DNA of 32,287 nucleotides from Plakobranchus ocellatus (lineage: Eukaryota; Mollusca; Gastropoda; Plakobranchidae). The DNA is taken from NCBI GenBank assembly GCA_019648995.1, contig BLXT01004061.1, positions 654,757 to 687,043 on the forward strand, read 5' to 3'. Shown piece after piece: positions 13,801-20,461 of the stretch. A model generated the notes under the pieces. The model saw nothing but the letters and a program-made list of their open reading frames with translations, was not told where the DNA came from and made no database searches. Made by a program: the position numbers and the translations under genes. Position 1 is the stretch's first letter. Each line of letters opens with the position of its first letter.

Positions 13801-14094
13801 AAATCTAGATGGGCATTGATAGCTCTGAATTGGACCCAAAGTTATGCCTAATTGTGGTTCTATGCCCTCTTAATATTGTATAGAATTTGTGGTTTTGAAG
13901 AATCATTGCAATACTCATAAAAAAAAAGTTTGCCTTGAGATTCTTTTAATGTTTTGATCAAAGTAATGTATATTGAATCAGGCATAGGCAAGGCTAGACC
14001 TAGATCTAGGGGGCAATAATGCCCCAGGAAGCCTCTAAGATGGCATTTTAAAAATCTCACCAATTGATGACGTTTATGCATTGGATCATTTGTA

Positions 14095-14125
<31 letters not shown>

Positions 14126-17100
14126 GCACAATTGAGCTCTGACTGGGTGCCCTGGCGTGATGTAACTAATGTAAGGTTTGAGGAGATAGCTTGATTTTTT
14201 TTTCCTTTCTTTTTTTTNNNNNNNNNNNNNNNNNNNNNNNNNNNNNNNNNNNNNNNNNNNNNNNNNNNNNNNNNNNNNNNNNNNNNNNNNNNNNNNNNNN
14301 NNNNNNNNNNNNNNNNNNNNNNNNNNNNNNNNNNNNNNNNNNNNNNNNNNNNNNNNNNNNNNNNNNNNNNNNNNNNNNNNNNNNNNNNNNNNNNNNNNNN
14401 NNNNNNNNNNNNNNNNNNNNNNNNNNNNNNNNNNNNNNNNNNNNNNNNNNNNNNNNNNNNNNNNNNNNNNNNNNNNNNNNNNNNNNNNNNNNNNNNNNNN
14501 NNNNNNNNNNNNNNNNNNNNNNNNNNNNNNNNNNNNNNNNNNNNNNNNNNNNNNNNNNNNNNNNNNNNNNNNNNNNNNNNNNNNNNNNNCACAATTGAGC
14601 TCTGACTGGGTGCCCTGGCTTGATGTAACTAATGTAAGGTTTGAGGAGATAGCTTGATTTTTTTTTTCCTTTTTTTTTTTTTTTTTTTTTTTTTNNNNTC
14701 CAAAATATCCCTATCTGAGGATTTCCTTCATTTGCTAATTATTCACCAGTCATTTCAAACGCCTTTGGTTCCAGTAAAAATCTGTTAAGTGATAGAATCA
14801 TTTTCACCCGTTCTCTTTTTAAAAGTACTCTTAAAAAGGTATTATCATCCTCCTAGTAAAGCATAGTGGTATAATAAATGTATATAGTATATATATGTAT
14901 ATATATAATATAATATATATAATTATATATCTATATATATATATATATTATATATATATACTATATACAACTAGTTAATCCTAACCTCAAAATATTACTG
15001 TAACAATTTTTCAAACAGCTTGACATATCTAAAATCCTCAACAACAAGAAAATAAAGTTTACTTTAATTTTTTGTTGTTGAGGATATTAGATATGTCAAG
15101 CTGTTTGAAAAAGCATTTTTATGAATGACTTTGTGCTATTTTAGGGGGGAAAATTGTTACAGTAATATTTTGAGGTTAGGATTAACTAGTTGAGATTAAA
15201 GCATAAAATTAGTTTAGTTGTGACTAGCCTGATTAATAAGCTTCTTTTGTTAATTGCCCCCTAATGTACTTTTTATAACTGAAAGCAAAATTACATTGTC
15301 TTTTCAATATTGTTTTGATTTGGTTACTGGTAGGAAGCAACATTCGTGTTTCATTCAAGGGAAAAATTAGTCACTGTTTCATGCACATTCCTTTGAACAT
15401 CTACAAAATAGTTGTATCATTGATTTTGTCTCTACTAAGATGAGTAAGTGTTAAAACTGTAATGTAAATATCTGAATATTTATACTTTAAATTATACTTT
15501 GTCAGTAGATTGATTACTTTCTTTGCGTCTGGTTGAATTACTGAAGGCACTGCTATAGCATACTTTTAGGTACAAGTAGTTTGCAGTTCTGCTTCTGATT
15601 CTCTCTCTGTTACACAGACGCAACCACACTTAACGTGTATATGGTTAATGTGTGTGAGGAAATTGCATATGCATATGTATTTTAAAGTAGAAATGTCCCT
15701 ATTTTCCGTAGCAAATCCCGATGTTTTGACCCTAGAAGTGTTCCTATCTTGAGCATTTTTAAGTAGGCAGGCAGGCCTGCACATGCTTTTGATTTATTAT
15801 TTTTTTCTCTTTTTTTTTGGTGGCATATTTGAAATCCTGTTGATAGAAACTCATGTGATAAAACTGATCGAAAACATTATTTTTTAGTTATGAGAATTGA
15901 ATAAATTTTACTTAGATATATGCATATGATCATCATCATCAAGTGCCTTGCTTGTAAGCGTTGGCGATCATGTCCCTCCACAAATCCCTATCTTTGATGG
16001 CGGCCAGTATATCTGACACTTTTCCTGGTCCAAGCATGCGGCCAGTCCATCCATTATCTTCTCCCTTTGTCTTCCTCTGCTTCTTTTTCCTTCAAAATTT
16101 CCTGTTGTTACCAAATGTTCCAGTTTTCCTCTTCTCATCACGTGGCCCAGAAAGGTGGCTTGACGTTTCCTTATAGTTCTGACCAGTGATCTTCTTTTAT
16201 TAGCTTCATTCAGAACTCTCTCATTTGTTTTCTTTGCGGTCCATGGTATCTGGAGCATTCTTCTAAGGAACCACATTTCTGTTGCTTCTAGTTTATTTTG
16301 AATTTGCAAATTCAAAAATGCATATGATATGGGTAACTGAAAAATACCCTTGTTTTGCTCAGACATACAGCATAAGCCAGAGGGTCTAAACATACAATAA
16401 ATTGCCAAGAGCCTCAGAACTATGTGTATTTTGTAACATTTAGAACAGGTTTTATCAGTGTGGCTCGGCATCCTGTCTCCTGCCTTCATAATTCATTAGG
16501 TTGGGAGCAATTTTTAAAGCCTTTGGAGATACCCTGTGCTCTTTCTAGACTTTATTATATGTGAGAAATGTTCCTTGAACAAATGTAAATGAAATCAAAT
16601 GTGAATGAGCATTCTCATAATCAACTTAAAACTGCACAAAAGACAAGATTGAATTCACACAACTTAATCCATTTCCATCAGTCTGTAGTATTATAGTTTA
16701 AGCAAAAGGTGTAATTAATAATGAAGCATATAAATTTGGATGAGAGACACAAGATTCGAAAGTTTGAGTCCATGACAGAATAGTGAGAAATCAGATATAT
16801 ATGCCCTTTCCAGTTCCATTGTTTCACCAACCCAATATATAAAAATATGTGGGTTTTTCTTGTTTTTTCAATTTTATGCTCACAGAAAGAGAAGAAAGAC
16901 AGGGAGAAGAAGGTTCTGGTGAAGCTGTTTGGCGGGAAAGGCAAGAAGAACAAACAGACTGCCCAGGTGGAGCCTCCTGCTGATCACAAGTCCCCTATGG
17001 CTGTTCTCTGCTTTGACGATGTCACCCATGTCAGGTACACTAACATTCAAACTTCTTTTTTCTTCCATGCTGGAAAGGCCACCTCCCTCTCATAACTGAA

Positions 17101-18485
17101 TTTTATGACCCATTGACTGAATTGATTGAACTTAGAAAAGGGCCTGTGATGCAATTGGATGGTTTACATTTGATTATCCAGTTTTAGGAAGTGTGTTGTA
17201 TAAGTAACATAATAACGTATAATATGCTGTATAATCTGGTCACATTTGAATCTTCAAAACTAAAATTGTTGTTTAAGCATAAAAAGTACTAGTACATGCT
17301 GTCTGTTTGTCTCTGTATGTGCATGCATTCTTGCATTTATGTCCCAAAAAATGCACCTTGGTATTCCTGAAAACACATTTTTGAGGTTGGCAGATCTGCT
17401 AAAAATTATTAAAACTTTATCAGTGGGCAAAAGAAATCAAAACCCAAATTATTGATATCTTTTGTATAAACTTTCCTTTGGCATTTCTAGTTACTATTGC
17501 TTATGATACACTGTGAATGCATTATGTTTTTTAATGCTTGTTGTTTTTTTTTACCTTCTTAGATCTGGTTCATACCCAGCAGAGACTTCCTTAAAAACTG
17601 GAGATACAGTGAGCTTGCTCAGCAGTTCCCACCATAGAAAGGCAGCATCTTTTGATGCTGTCAACACCTCTACCCCACCAGTCCCGGCAAAGCCTCGGCC
17701 AAAGCCTGTCTTCCGAGAAAGGTTGGCTCAGTCTTTTTAATTTTTAAAACAAACTTGTCTTCCACTTTCTCGAAAATTGTTTAAATGAGGGTAGATGAGA
17801 AAAAAAAAAAGCCCCATCTGTTTGGAGCTGATGTCCAGTGAACATTACTTAAAGCCTTCATAGTATTCAGCAGCAATTTTCGAGCGACAGTCAACTTGGG
17901 GAATTTTTTTTCTAAAAAGTTCAGGAAAAAGAGAAGCATAGTCTTCTATCGTTCCTCTGATACATGTTTTGGAGCATTTAATTGGAAATGGTGAAGCAGA
18001 TTTGTCAGTCCAGTCTATGAGGCATACTGCATTATTTCTCCTACCAGGTGTACCAGCATACGACTTGTGGACGATGCTTTTTAAGAAAGATAAAAGTTAC
18101 ATATCTTGTTGATCTCTTTTCTGTTTTCACCATTACAAAACTCACAGAATTAAAAAAAATTATTTAAAAAAAAAAAAAAAATTCAAATTGTGACCTCCTA
18201 ACTTGTTTAATCTGGTCACAAGATGTTGTATTCATCAGACGTGTAATTATTAAGTGCACACTTTTCCAGTTATTTTTTCAACAGCTTTCCTTCCCCCCCC
18301 CCCCCTTCTTTCTCAGGTATTGTTGTGTAGTGCCATATCCACCTCAGACTGACCGCGAGCTGAGTCTAGAGCTGGGAGACATTATCCATGTCCATCGAAA
18401 GAGTGAGGATGGCTGGTACAAAGGCACACAGGAGAGGACGGGAAAAACAGGCATGTTTCCTGCTAGTTTTGTAGAGAAACTCTGA
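1508..18485 (+). CDS. SH3RF1: SH3RF/POSH-like E3 ubiquitin ligase, full gene (13 coding exons)
   Basis: This is a RING-type E3 ubiquitin ligase and scaffold of the POSH family. In known members it binds activated Rac and assembles MLK-MKK4/7-JNK signalling, and it ubiquitinates partners at Golgi and endosomal membranes. Exons: 1508-1861, 2305-2357, 3080-3194, 3549-3644, 4912-5007, 5746-6561, 8867-8943, 9414-9581, 11286-11470, 11716-12074, 16886-17034, 17563-17721, 18317-18485. They total 2796 bases, or 931 residues plus stop, close to vertebrate SH3RF1 (about 890). Order: C3HC4 RING (residues 12-52), SH3-1 (about 122-174), SH3-2 (about 183-238), Ser/Thr/Pro-rich linker, SH3-3 (about 537-590), second linker with a SITPPNV motif (I750) and a basic patch, SH3-4 (877-931). 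All introns are GT-AG and all junctions are in phase. The symbol is by family: an invertebrate gene may be the single ancestor of vertebrate SH3RF1/2/3. The exon 1 donor and exon 9 acceptor are the least certain borders. Confidence 0.95.
2305..2357 (+). CDS. SH3RF1: SH3RF exon 2: start of SH3-1
   Basis: A short 53-base exon for residues 119-135 plus two bases of codon 136. It begins after a TTTTTCAG acceptor and ends at a GTAAGT donor. It carries the ALYDY motif (residues 126-130) that opens the first SH3 domain. The intron then falls in the RT loop, right after the acidic ESDVAE stretch. Confidence 0.92.
2358..3079 (+). other. Intron 2
   Basis: GT-AG intron of 722 bases (GTAAGT donor, CTCCCAG acceptor). 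It is AT-rich. Its one notable feature is the compact hairpin at 2630-2697. No other gene is visible. Confidence 0.85.
2630..2697 (+). other. Intronic hairpin, 30-bp stem with 8-base loop
   Basis: Arm 2630-2659 pairs with 2668-2697 around the loop 2660-2667. Of 30 positions, 28 are Watson-Crick pairs, one is a G-U wobble and one is an A-C mismatch. It lies inside intron 2 in the transcribed sense of the host gene. Its size resembles a short microRNA precursor, but a near-perfect stem may equally be a tiny inverted-repeat transposon remnant. No function is assigned. Confidence 0.6.
3080..3194 (+). CDS. SH3RF1: SH3RF exon 3: rest of SH3-1
   Basis: Completes codon 136 and encodes to residue 174. 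It supplies the n-Src loop, the conserved Trp of the ligand groove (W156, in DDNWF), and the FPSNFV end of SH3-1. The fold's usual features (DLTF, KGD, NWF, G-FP-NFV) are all present. It ends in phase 0 at CAG|GTAGGA. In vertebrate POSH the first two SH3 domains bind partners such as MLKs and ALG-2. Confidence 0.95.
3549..3644 (+). CDS. SH3RF1: SH3RF exon 4: first half of SH3-2
   Basis: A 96-base phase-0 exon for residues 175-206. It starts after a TTCATCAG acceptor, has a short hydrophobic linker (VLVPLLQLP), then CKALFDF, the ALYDF-type opening of SH3-2. It ends at AAG|GTTTGT. The intron lies just after the LSFKK segment, a different place from the split in SH3-1. Confidence 0.95.
3645..4911 (+). 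other. Intron 4
   Basis: GT-AG intron of 1267 bases, AT-rich with several poly-T tracts (for example about 4708-4724). Nothing resembling an exon, RNA gene or transposon is recognised. Confidence 0.8.
4912..5007 (+). CDS. SH3RF1: SH3RF exon 5: second half of SH3-2
   Basis: A second 96-base phase-0 exon, residues 207-238. It carries the segment [14 protein letters not shown] with the groove Trp (W220), then DKIGIFP and the closing beta strand of SH3-2. [10 protein letters not shown] is nearly invariant in POSH proteins as I recall them and is one of the strongest identity marks in the window. The donor is GAG|GTTTGT. Confidence 0.96.
5008..5745 (+). other. Intron 5
   Basis: GT-AG intron of 738 bases with poly-T/poly-A runs. 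No other feature is recognised. Confidence 0.8.
5746..6561 (+). CDS. SH3RF1: SH3RF exon 6: Ser/Thr/Pro-rich linker
   Basis: The largest exon (816 bases, residues 239-510, phase 0 at both ends) encodes a disordered linker rich in Ser, Thr, Ala and Pro between SH3-2 and SH3-3. A basic Ser motif KRHSYTLL lies at 427-434 and NRRST at 456-460. These resemble the basic KRHSFT segment of vertebrate POSH, which I recall as the Rac-binding region with an Akt site. The exon starts after CCACCACAG and ends at CAT|GTAAGT. The exon is less AT-rich than its flanking introns, as expected for coding sequence. The low-complexity composition gives long antisense open frames that are not genes. Confidence 0.9.
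6562..8866 (+). other. Intron 6
   Basis: GT-AG intron of 2305 bases (GTAAGT donor, TTTCTTTTTCCAG acceptor). Short open frames occur (for example 7428-7721) but show no known motif and read like ordinary intron sequence. No repeat family is recognised. Confidence 0.75.
8867..8943 (+). CDS. SH3RF1: SH3RF exon 7: short Ser-rich linker
   Basis: A 77-base exon, residues 511-535 plus two bases of codon 536. It encodes a Ser-rich stretch ([15 protein letters not shown]) that leads directly into SH3-3. Assigned from a good polypyrimidine acceptor (TTTTTCCAG), a GTAAGT donor and the phase match to exon 8. Without homologue comparison this is one of the less conserved exons. Confidence 0.82.
9414..9581 (+). 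CDS. SH3RF1: SH3RF exon 8: SH3-3
   Basis: One exon holds all of the third SH3 domain (residues 536-591 plus two bases of 592). It opens with YTAIYSY in place of the usual ALYDY, then DDELEL, the CQDGWFKG groove segment and GVFPGNYV. The wording ELEL-KGE and CQDGWFKG is typical of POSH SH3-3. The acceptor is TTTACAG; the donor AG|GTATTG splits an Arg codon. Confidence 0.95.
9582..11285 (+). other. Intron 8
   Basis: GT-AG intron of about 1.7 kb. A small inverted repeat (9712-9724 with 9758-9770, 13 bp) is present. A stretch at about 10030-10500 is less AT-rich than its surroundings and contains a 120-codon minus-strand open frame with no recognisable motif. That could be an old repeat, but I cannot name it. 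The intron ends at 11285 or, alternatively, at 11246. Confidence 0.65.
11286..11470 (+). CDS. SH3RF1: SH3RF exon 9: linker after SH3-3
   Basis: Encodes the end of Arg592 through residue 653 plus one base, a disordered Ala/Ser/Pro-rich linker ([12 protein letters not shown]... ending in [10 protein letters not shown]). The acceptor is ambiguous. An AG at 11284-11285 (TTTCAATTCTCAG) and one at 11245-11246 (CTCTTAAACAG) both restore Arg592 and stay in frame, differing by 13 residues. I prefer 11286 because the extra segment ([12 protein letters not shown]) is unlike the surrounding linker and because CTTAAAC at 11238-11244 could serve as its branch point. The donor is CAAG|GTGAGC. Confidence 0.75.
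11716..12074 (+). CDS. SH3RF1: SH3RF exon 10: Ser/Pro/His-rich linker with ITPPNV motif
   Basis: Encodes residues 654-773 of the second linker. It begins GQRSRSPN after TCCACCCCAG and contains repeated QPMPSL segments (around 11920-11970). The motif SITPPNV (I750-V755) matches the AITPPNV stretch I recall in vertebrate POSH, fixing the exon's identity and frame. It ends with a charged PEKEK before a phase-0 GTGAGG donor. The charged run continues in exon 11. Confidence 0.92.
13550..13713 (+). mobile_element. tRNA-derived SINE, copy 1
   Basis: The head resembles a tRNA: an A-box-like TGGCACAATGG at 13559-13569 fits TRGYnnAnnnG, and a B-box-like GGTTTGGGTCC lies at 13613-13623. The body (GCCTGAAAGCATGAGATCAT, then CTTGTTGTGAACTGCCTA) matches a second copy at 26649-26810, which proves a dispersed family. 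This copy has no clear A-rich tail or target duplication, so it is older or truncated. Confidence 0.75.
14094..14130. repeat. (CT)n-(CA)n compound microsatellite
   Basis: CT repeats run directly into CA repeats, ending next to the sequence that is repeated on the other side of the gap. Such simple DNA is a plausible cause of the assembly break. Confidence 0.9.
14127..14217. repeat. Gap-flanking duplicate, left copy
   Basis: About 90 bases from CACAATTGAGCTCTG through a poly-T tract recur right after the gap at 14590, 463 bases away. In the unique part I see one difference (G at 14157, T at 14620). Confidence 0.95.
14218..14589. other. Assembly gap (372 N)
   Basis: A run of unknown bases inside intron 10. 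The open frames called across it are meaningless. Confidence 1.
14590..14694. repeat. Gap-flanking duplicate, right copy, ending in poly-T
   Basis: Near-identical to 14127-14217, with a longer T tract that stops at a second gap of four N (14695-14698). It probably represents the same locus assembled twice. Confidence 0.95.
14878..14967. repeat. (TA)n-rich tract
   Basis: About 90 bases of alternating T and A with small interruptions, directly abutting the long inverted repeat. Such tracts can extrude as cruciforms and are often misassembled. Confidence 0.9.
14968..15192. repeat. Long inverted repeat (fold-back structure) in intron 10
   Basis: The outer arms 14968-15010 and 15150-15192 are perfect 43-base reverse complements. 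The inner arms 15007-15047 and 15072-15112 are 41-base reverse complements with one mismatch. The loop is about 24 bases (15048-15071). The right arm alone carries an extra 37 bases (15113-15149) between inner and outer stems. If transcribed with the host intron it would form a stem of over 80 base pairs. It may be a fold-back transposon or a palindrome formed by replication template switching. Confidence 0.85.
15928..16312 (-). mobile_element. 3' end of a non-LTR retrotransposon (LINE), 5'-truncated
   Basis: Read on the minus strand, this encodes the C-terminal end of a LINE reverse-transcriptase polyprotein. Characteristic stretches are [39 protein letters not shown] and, after a one-base frameshift near 16020-16030, [16 protein letters not shown] followed by a stop. 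The element ends in a TGATGATGATGATC tail (ATCATCATCATCA at 15929-15941 on the plus strand), the short microsatellite tail typical of some LINE clades. Everything upstream of about 16312 is missing, as expected from incomplete reverse transcription. It lies antisense in intron 10. Confidence 0.85.
16886..17034 (+). CDS. SH3RF1: SH3RF exon 11: Lys-rich basic patch
   Basis: Encodes residues 774-822 plus two bases of Arg823. It continues the charged run ([23 protein letters not shown]), which corresponds to the Lys-rich KKEKK/LLKLL segment of vertebrate POSH, then [14 protein letters not shown]. The acceptor is TATGCTCACAG; the donor AG|GTACAC is weak at positions +5 and +6. The basic patch could help membrane or partner binding, but this is an inference. 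Confidence 0.9.
17035..17562 (+). other. Intron 11
   Basis: GT-AG intron of 528 bases, AT-rich, with a strong T-rich acceptor tract. Nothing else is recognised. Confidence 0.8.
17563..17721 (+). CDS. SH3RF1: SH3RF exon 12: HRKAAS and proline-rich segment
   Basis: Completes Arg823 and encodes to residue 875 plus two bases of Arg876. It contains [10 protein letters not shown] (847-856), matching the HRKASSLD segment of vertebrate POSH (a basophilic-kinase-type serine site), and a proline-rich [12 protein letters not shown] stretch that could be an SH3 ligand within or between molecules. The donor AG|GTTGGC is non-consensus at +3 to +6, but reading past it meets a stop within six codons. Confidence 0.92.
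17722..18316 (+). other. Intron 12
   Basis: GT-AG intron of 595 bases. Its acceptor follows a run of about 13 C (near 18293-18305) and TTCTTTCTCAG. No other element is recognised. Confidence 0.8.
18317..18485 (+). CDS. SH3RF1: SH3RF exon 13: SH3-4 and stop
   Basis: Completes Arg876 and encodes the C-terminal SH3 domain (877-931), ending FVEKL then TGA at 18483-18485. Its opening is VVPYPPQ rather than ALYDY, as in other POSH proteins, followed by [16 protein letters not shown] with the groove Trp, and GMFPASFVE. The protein ends at the domain edge, as POSH proteins do, so the C terminus is complete. Confidence 0.96.
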
Positions 18486-19465
18486 GGTTGCAGCTGCTTT
18501 CATTTCTGAGCTAAGGAAGCCGCCACCGAACCTTAAGACTGATAACCTTTGCTTGAAATTGATTTAATCATCAAGCTGAGAAACAAGAGAACAATTTTTT
18601 TTTGTCCCAGCATTAAAGGAACAGCTTGACAGATTCTAAGGATGTTGATGGGAAAAAAAATTGTGATTCAAGACTGTTATGGTATTATGTGCCAGTCATA
18701 CAAATGACCCTAAAGTTTATTGAAATTGTTTTTATACAATGTAATATTAAGTCTATGCCTGTTTCCACTAGAAACTGAAGAGTAAAATGTGATGACATTT
18801 GCTGTCTGAAAGTGTGATAAGATTATGACAATAATACTGTTTTTTGTCAAGTGATGAAATTTTAGAAGTGCTGGATTTGTCTTAGAGATTTCTTTTTTTC
18901 TGTTTTTGGATTGTTTTGGATGGTTCTTTTGTTCTGACCATGATGAAAACGCATGAAACGATATGCTCAAATGTGACAATAGTTATACAGTAAAAAGAAT
19001 GACTATTGCTTGCTGCAGTGTCTTATCTAAATTAAACAGCTAAGTACCATCTTATGCCTCAGATATATTGATACTCAAATTCCAACATACTAAGAGTTTC
19101 TTTGGTTCCATGCAATTCTACAAGGACAGTAGAATAGCAATATGGTTCTGCATGACCAGAAATTCTGCGGTTTTTGGGAGGTTTTATAAGGCCTTGAGAT
19201 TGGATTAGCTATCTGTTGGATGAAAAGGGGAAAGAAGAAGAAGGTTGCACTTGTTCTGTTCTTTTTTTTTTTTTTTTAAATTGGTTAGTTCAAATCGTAG
19301 ATATTGTATGTTCTTGTCAGGTTTCAATCTTCTTTCTGATGTTATCTTTTTTTGTGTGTGTGTTTTCTGTCCCTGGAAACTTGCTTTTCAAAAGTCTGTA
19401 ACAGTGTTTAGAAAATTATTGTTGTGCAAATGCATTAAGAATTAAAAAAAAAAACCAAAGTAACT
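18486..19465 (+). other. Probable 3' UTR of SH3RF
   Basis: AT-rich sequence after the stop, with no open frame of interest. The extent is inferred only from the poly(A) signal candidate at 19441. Longer transcripts are possible. Confidence 0.4.
19441..19446 (+). terminator. Candidate poly(A) signal ATTAAA
   Basis: ATTAAA about 960 bases after the stop codon, followed about 30-60 bases later by a GT-rich stretch (19475-19505), the normal arrangement of a cleavage site. The A run right after the hexamer is genomic. An earlier ATTAAA at 19031-19036 has no comparable GT-rich element. Confidence 0.35.
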
Positions 19466-19513
19466 TTTATATCTGCGTGTGTGTGCATGCCCATGTATGT
19501 GTGTGGAGAGTTA

Positions 19514-19870
19514 GGGCACCATAGAGTCTCTATTACTGGCAGATTCATAGGCACCATAGTGCCTACCTATCCCTGGTGGATTCAAAGGCATCAAAATGTT
19601 TCCCTATTCCAGGCAAATTGATAAGCACTATAATTACTATGGTGTATGCCTTAGTTAGATCCAGGCGGGATGCCTCCCTATCCTTCATGGATTTGTAGGT
19701 AGCATATTGTAATGGCTAAATCAGATCCAGGTAGAATGCCTCTCTTTTCCTGGAGGATTCATACCAGGCACCATCTTATCACCATGCCTCTTAGAATTAG
19801 ATCTATATAGAGTACATTCTTATCTCTGGCACCATGGATATGGTGCTTCCCAATCCCTAACATACTCATG
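19514..19870. repeat. Degenerate minisatellite
   Basis: Diverged repeats of a unit like GGATTCATAGGCACCATAG with CCTATCCCTGG. The first units are spaced about 36-37 bases apart; later units are roughly twice as long and include GATCCAGG. A related stretch reappears at 22687-22718, beyond the first piggyBac element. Confidence 0.6.
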
Positions 19871-20461
19871 AAATGAGAGTCACATATCGTCAAATATTTA
19901 GGGTTAGCTTAACACTTAACTTGCCAAGCCTTATTTGTTAATGTTACTCTCTGTTTTCCCAGCCTAAATTTGTAGAAATGGCAAATTTCACCATAGTTTA
20001 CTAAAAATATCATAACTTCATAACTGATGAAGCAATTCTTACAAAACTTTCAGGAATAGTAGATATATACACGAGGAACATTTCTATACCAATCATTATG
20101 CAAATTAGGTCACGTCTCCCTGACGGTCATGTTGGATTTTAAAAAAAAACTATAATCATTTATAATGCCTGATTTTTTTAGGATTGAAAGATTAATTTTG
20201 ATTGAAGTCTTGCAGAAATGAAAGGCAAAAGAAAAGAAGCGAAAGTTTAAAGAAAATTTTGCCATACAGAGTCATGAAAGCCCACTAAGATAAAAGTAAA
20301 AATGGCTTGTACAAACTTCAACACGTCAAAAAAAATCACCATGCCGGCATGCAACAAACAAACAATGCAAGCTACAATAACTTACTATTCTTGGTAATAT
20401 AATCCAAACCATTTATTTCTGCTGTCTCTGCTTCTTCTTTGGTGGTCTGTAAGTTCCATTG

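Larger units (their letters stand above)
12075..16885 (+). other. Intron 10 (largest, repeat-rich, contains assembly gap)
   Basis: A 4.8 kb GT-AG intron (length depends on the gap). In order it contains: short GA runs (13261-13277); AGATCT/CTAG motif clusters (13411-13480, 13994-14010); a tRNA-derived SINE (13550-13713); CT/CA repeats; a gap with duplicated flanks; a TA tract; a long inverted repeat; and an antisense LINE 3' end. All the recognisable transposons within the gene body are here. Confidence 0.85.

Noticed and set aside
14086..14598. Open frames spanning the assembly gap
   Set aside because: They consist almost entirely of unknown bases.
15441..15456. TAAGTGTTAAAA resembling a piggyBac 1 terminus plus TTAA
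   Set aside because: The match is about ten bases of AT-rich sequence with no partner end or longer terminal-repeat similarity.
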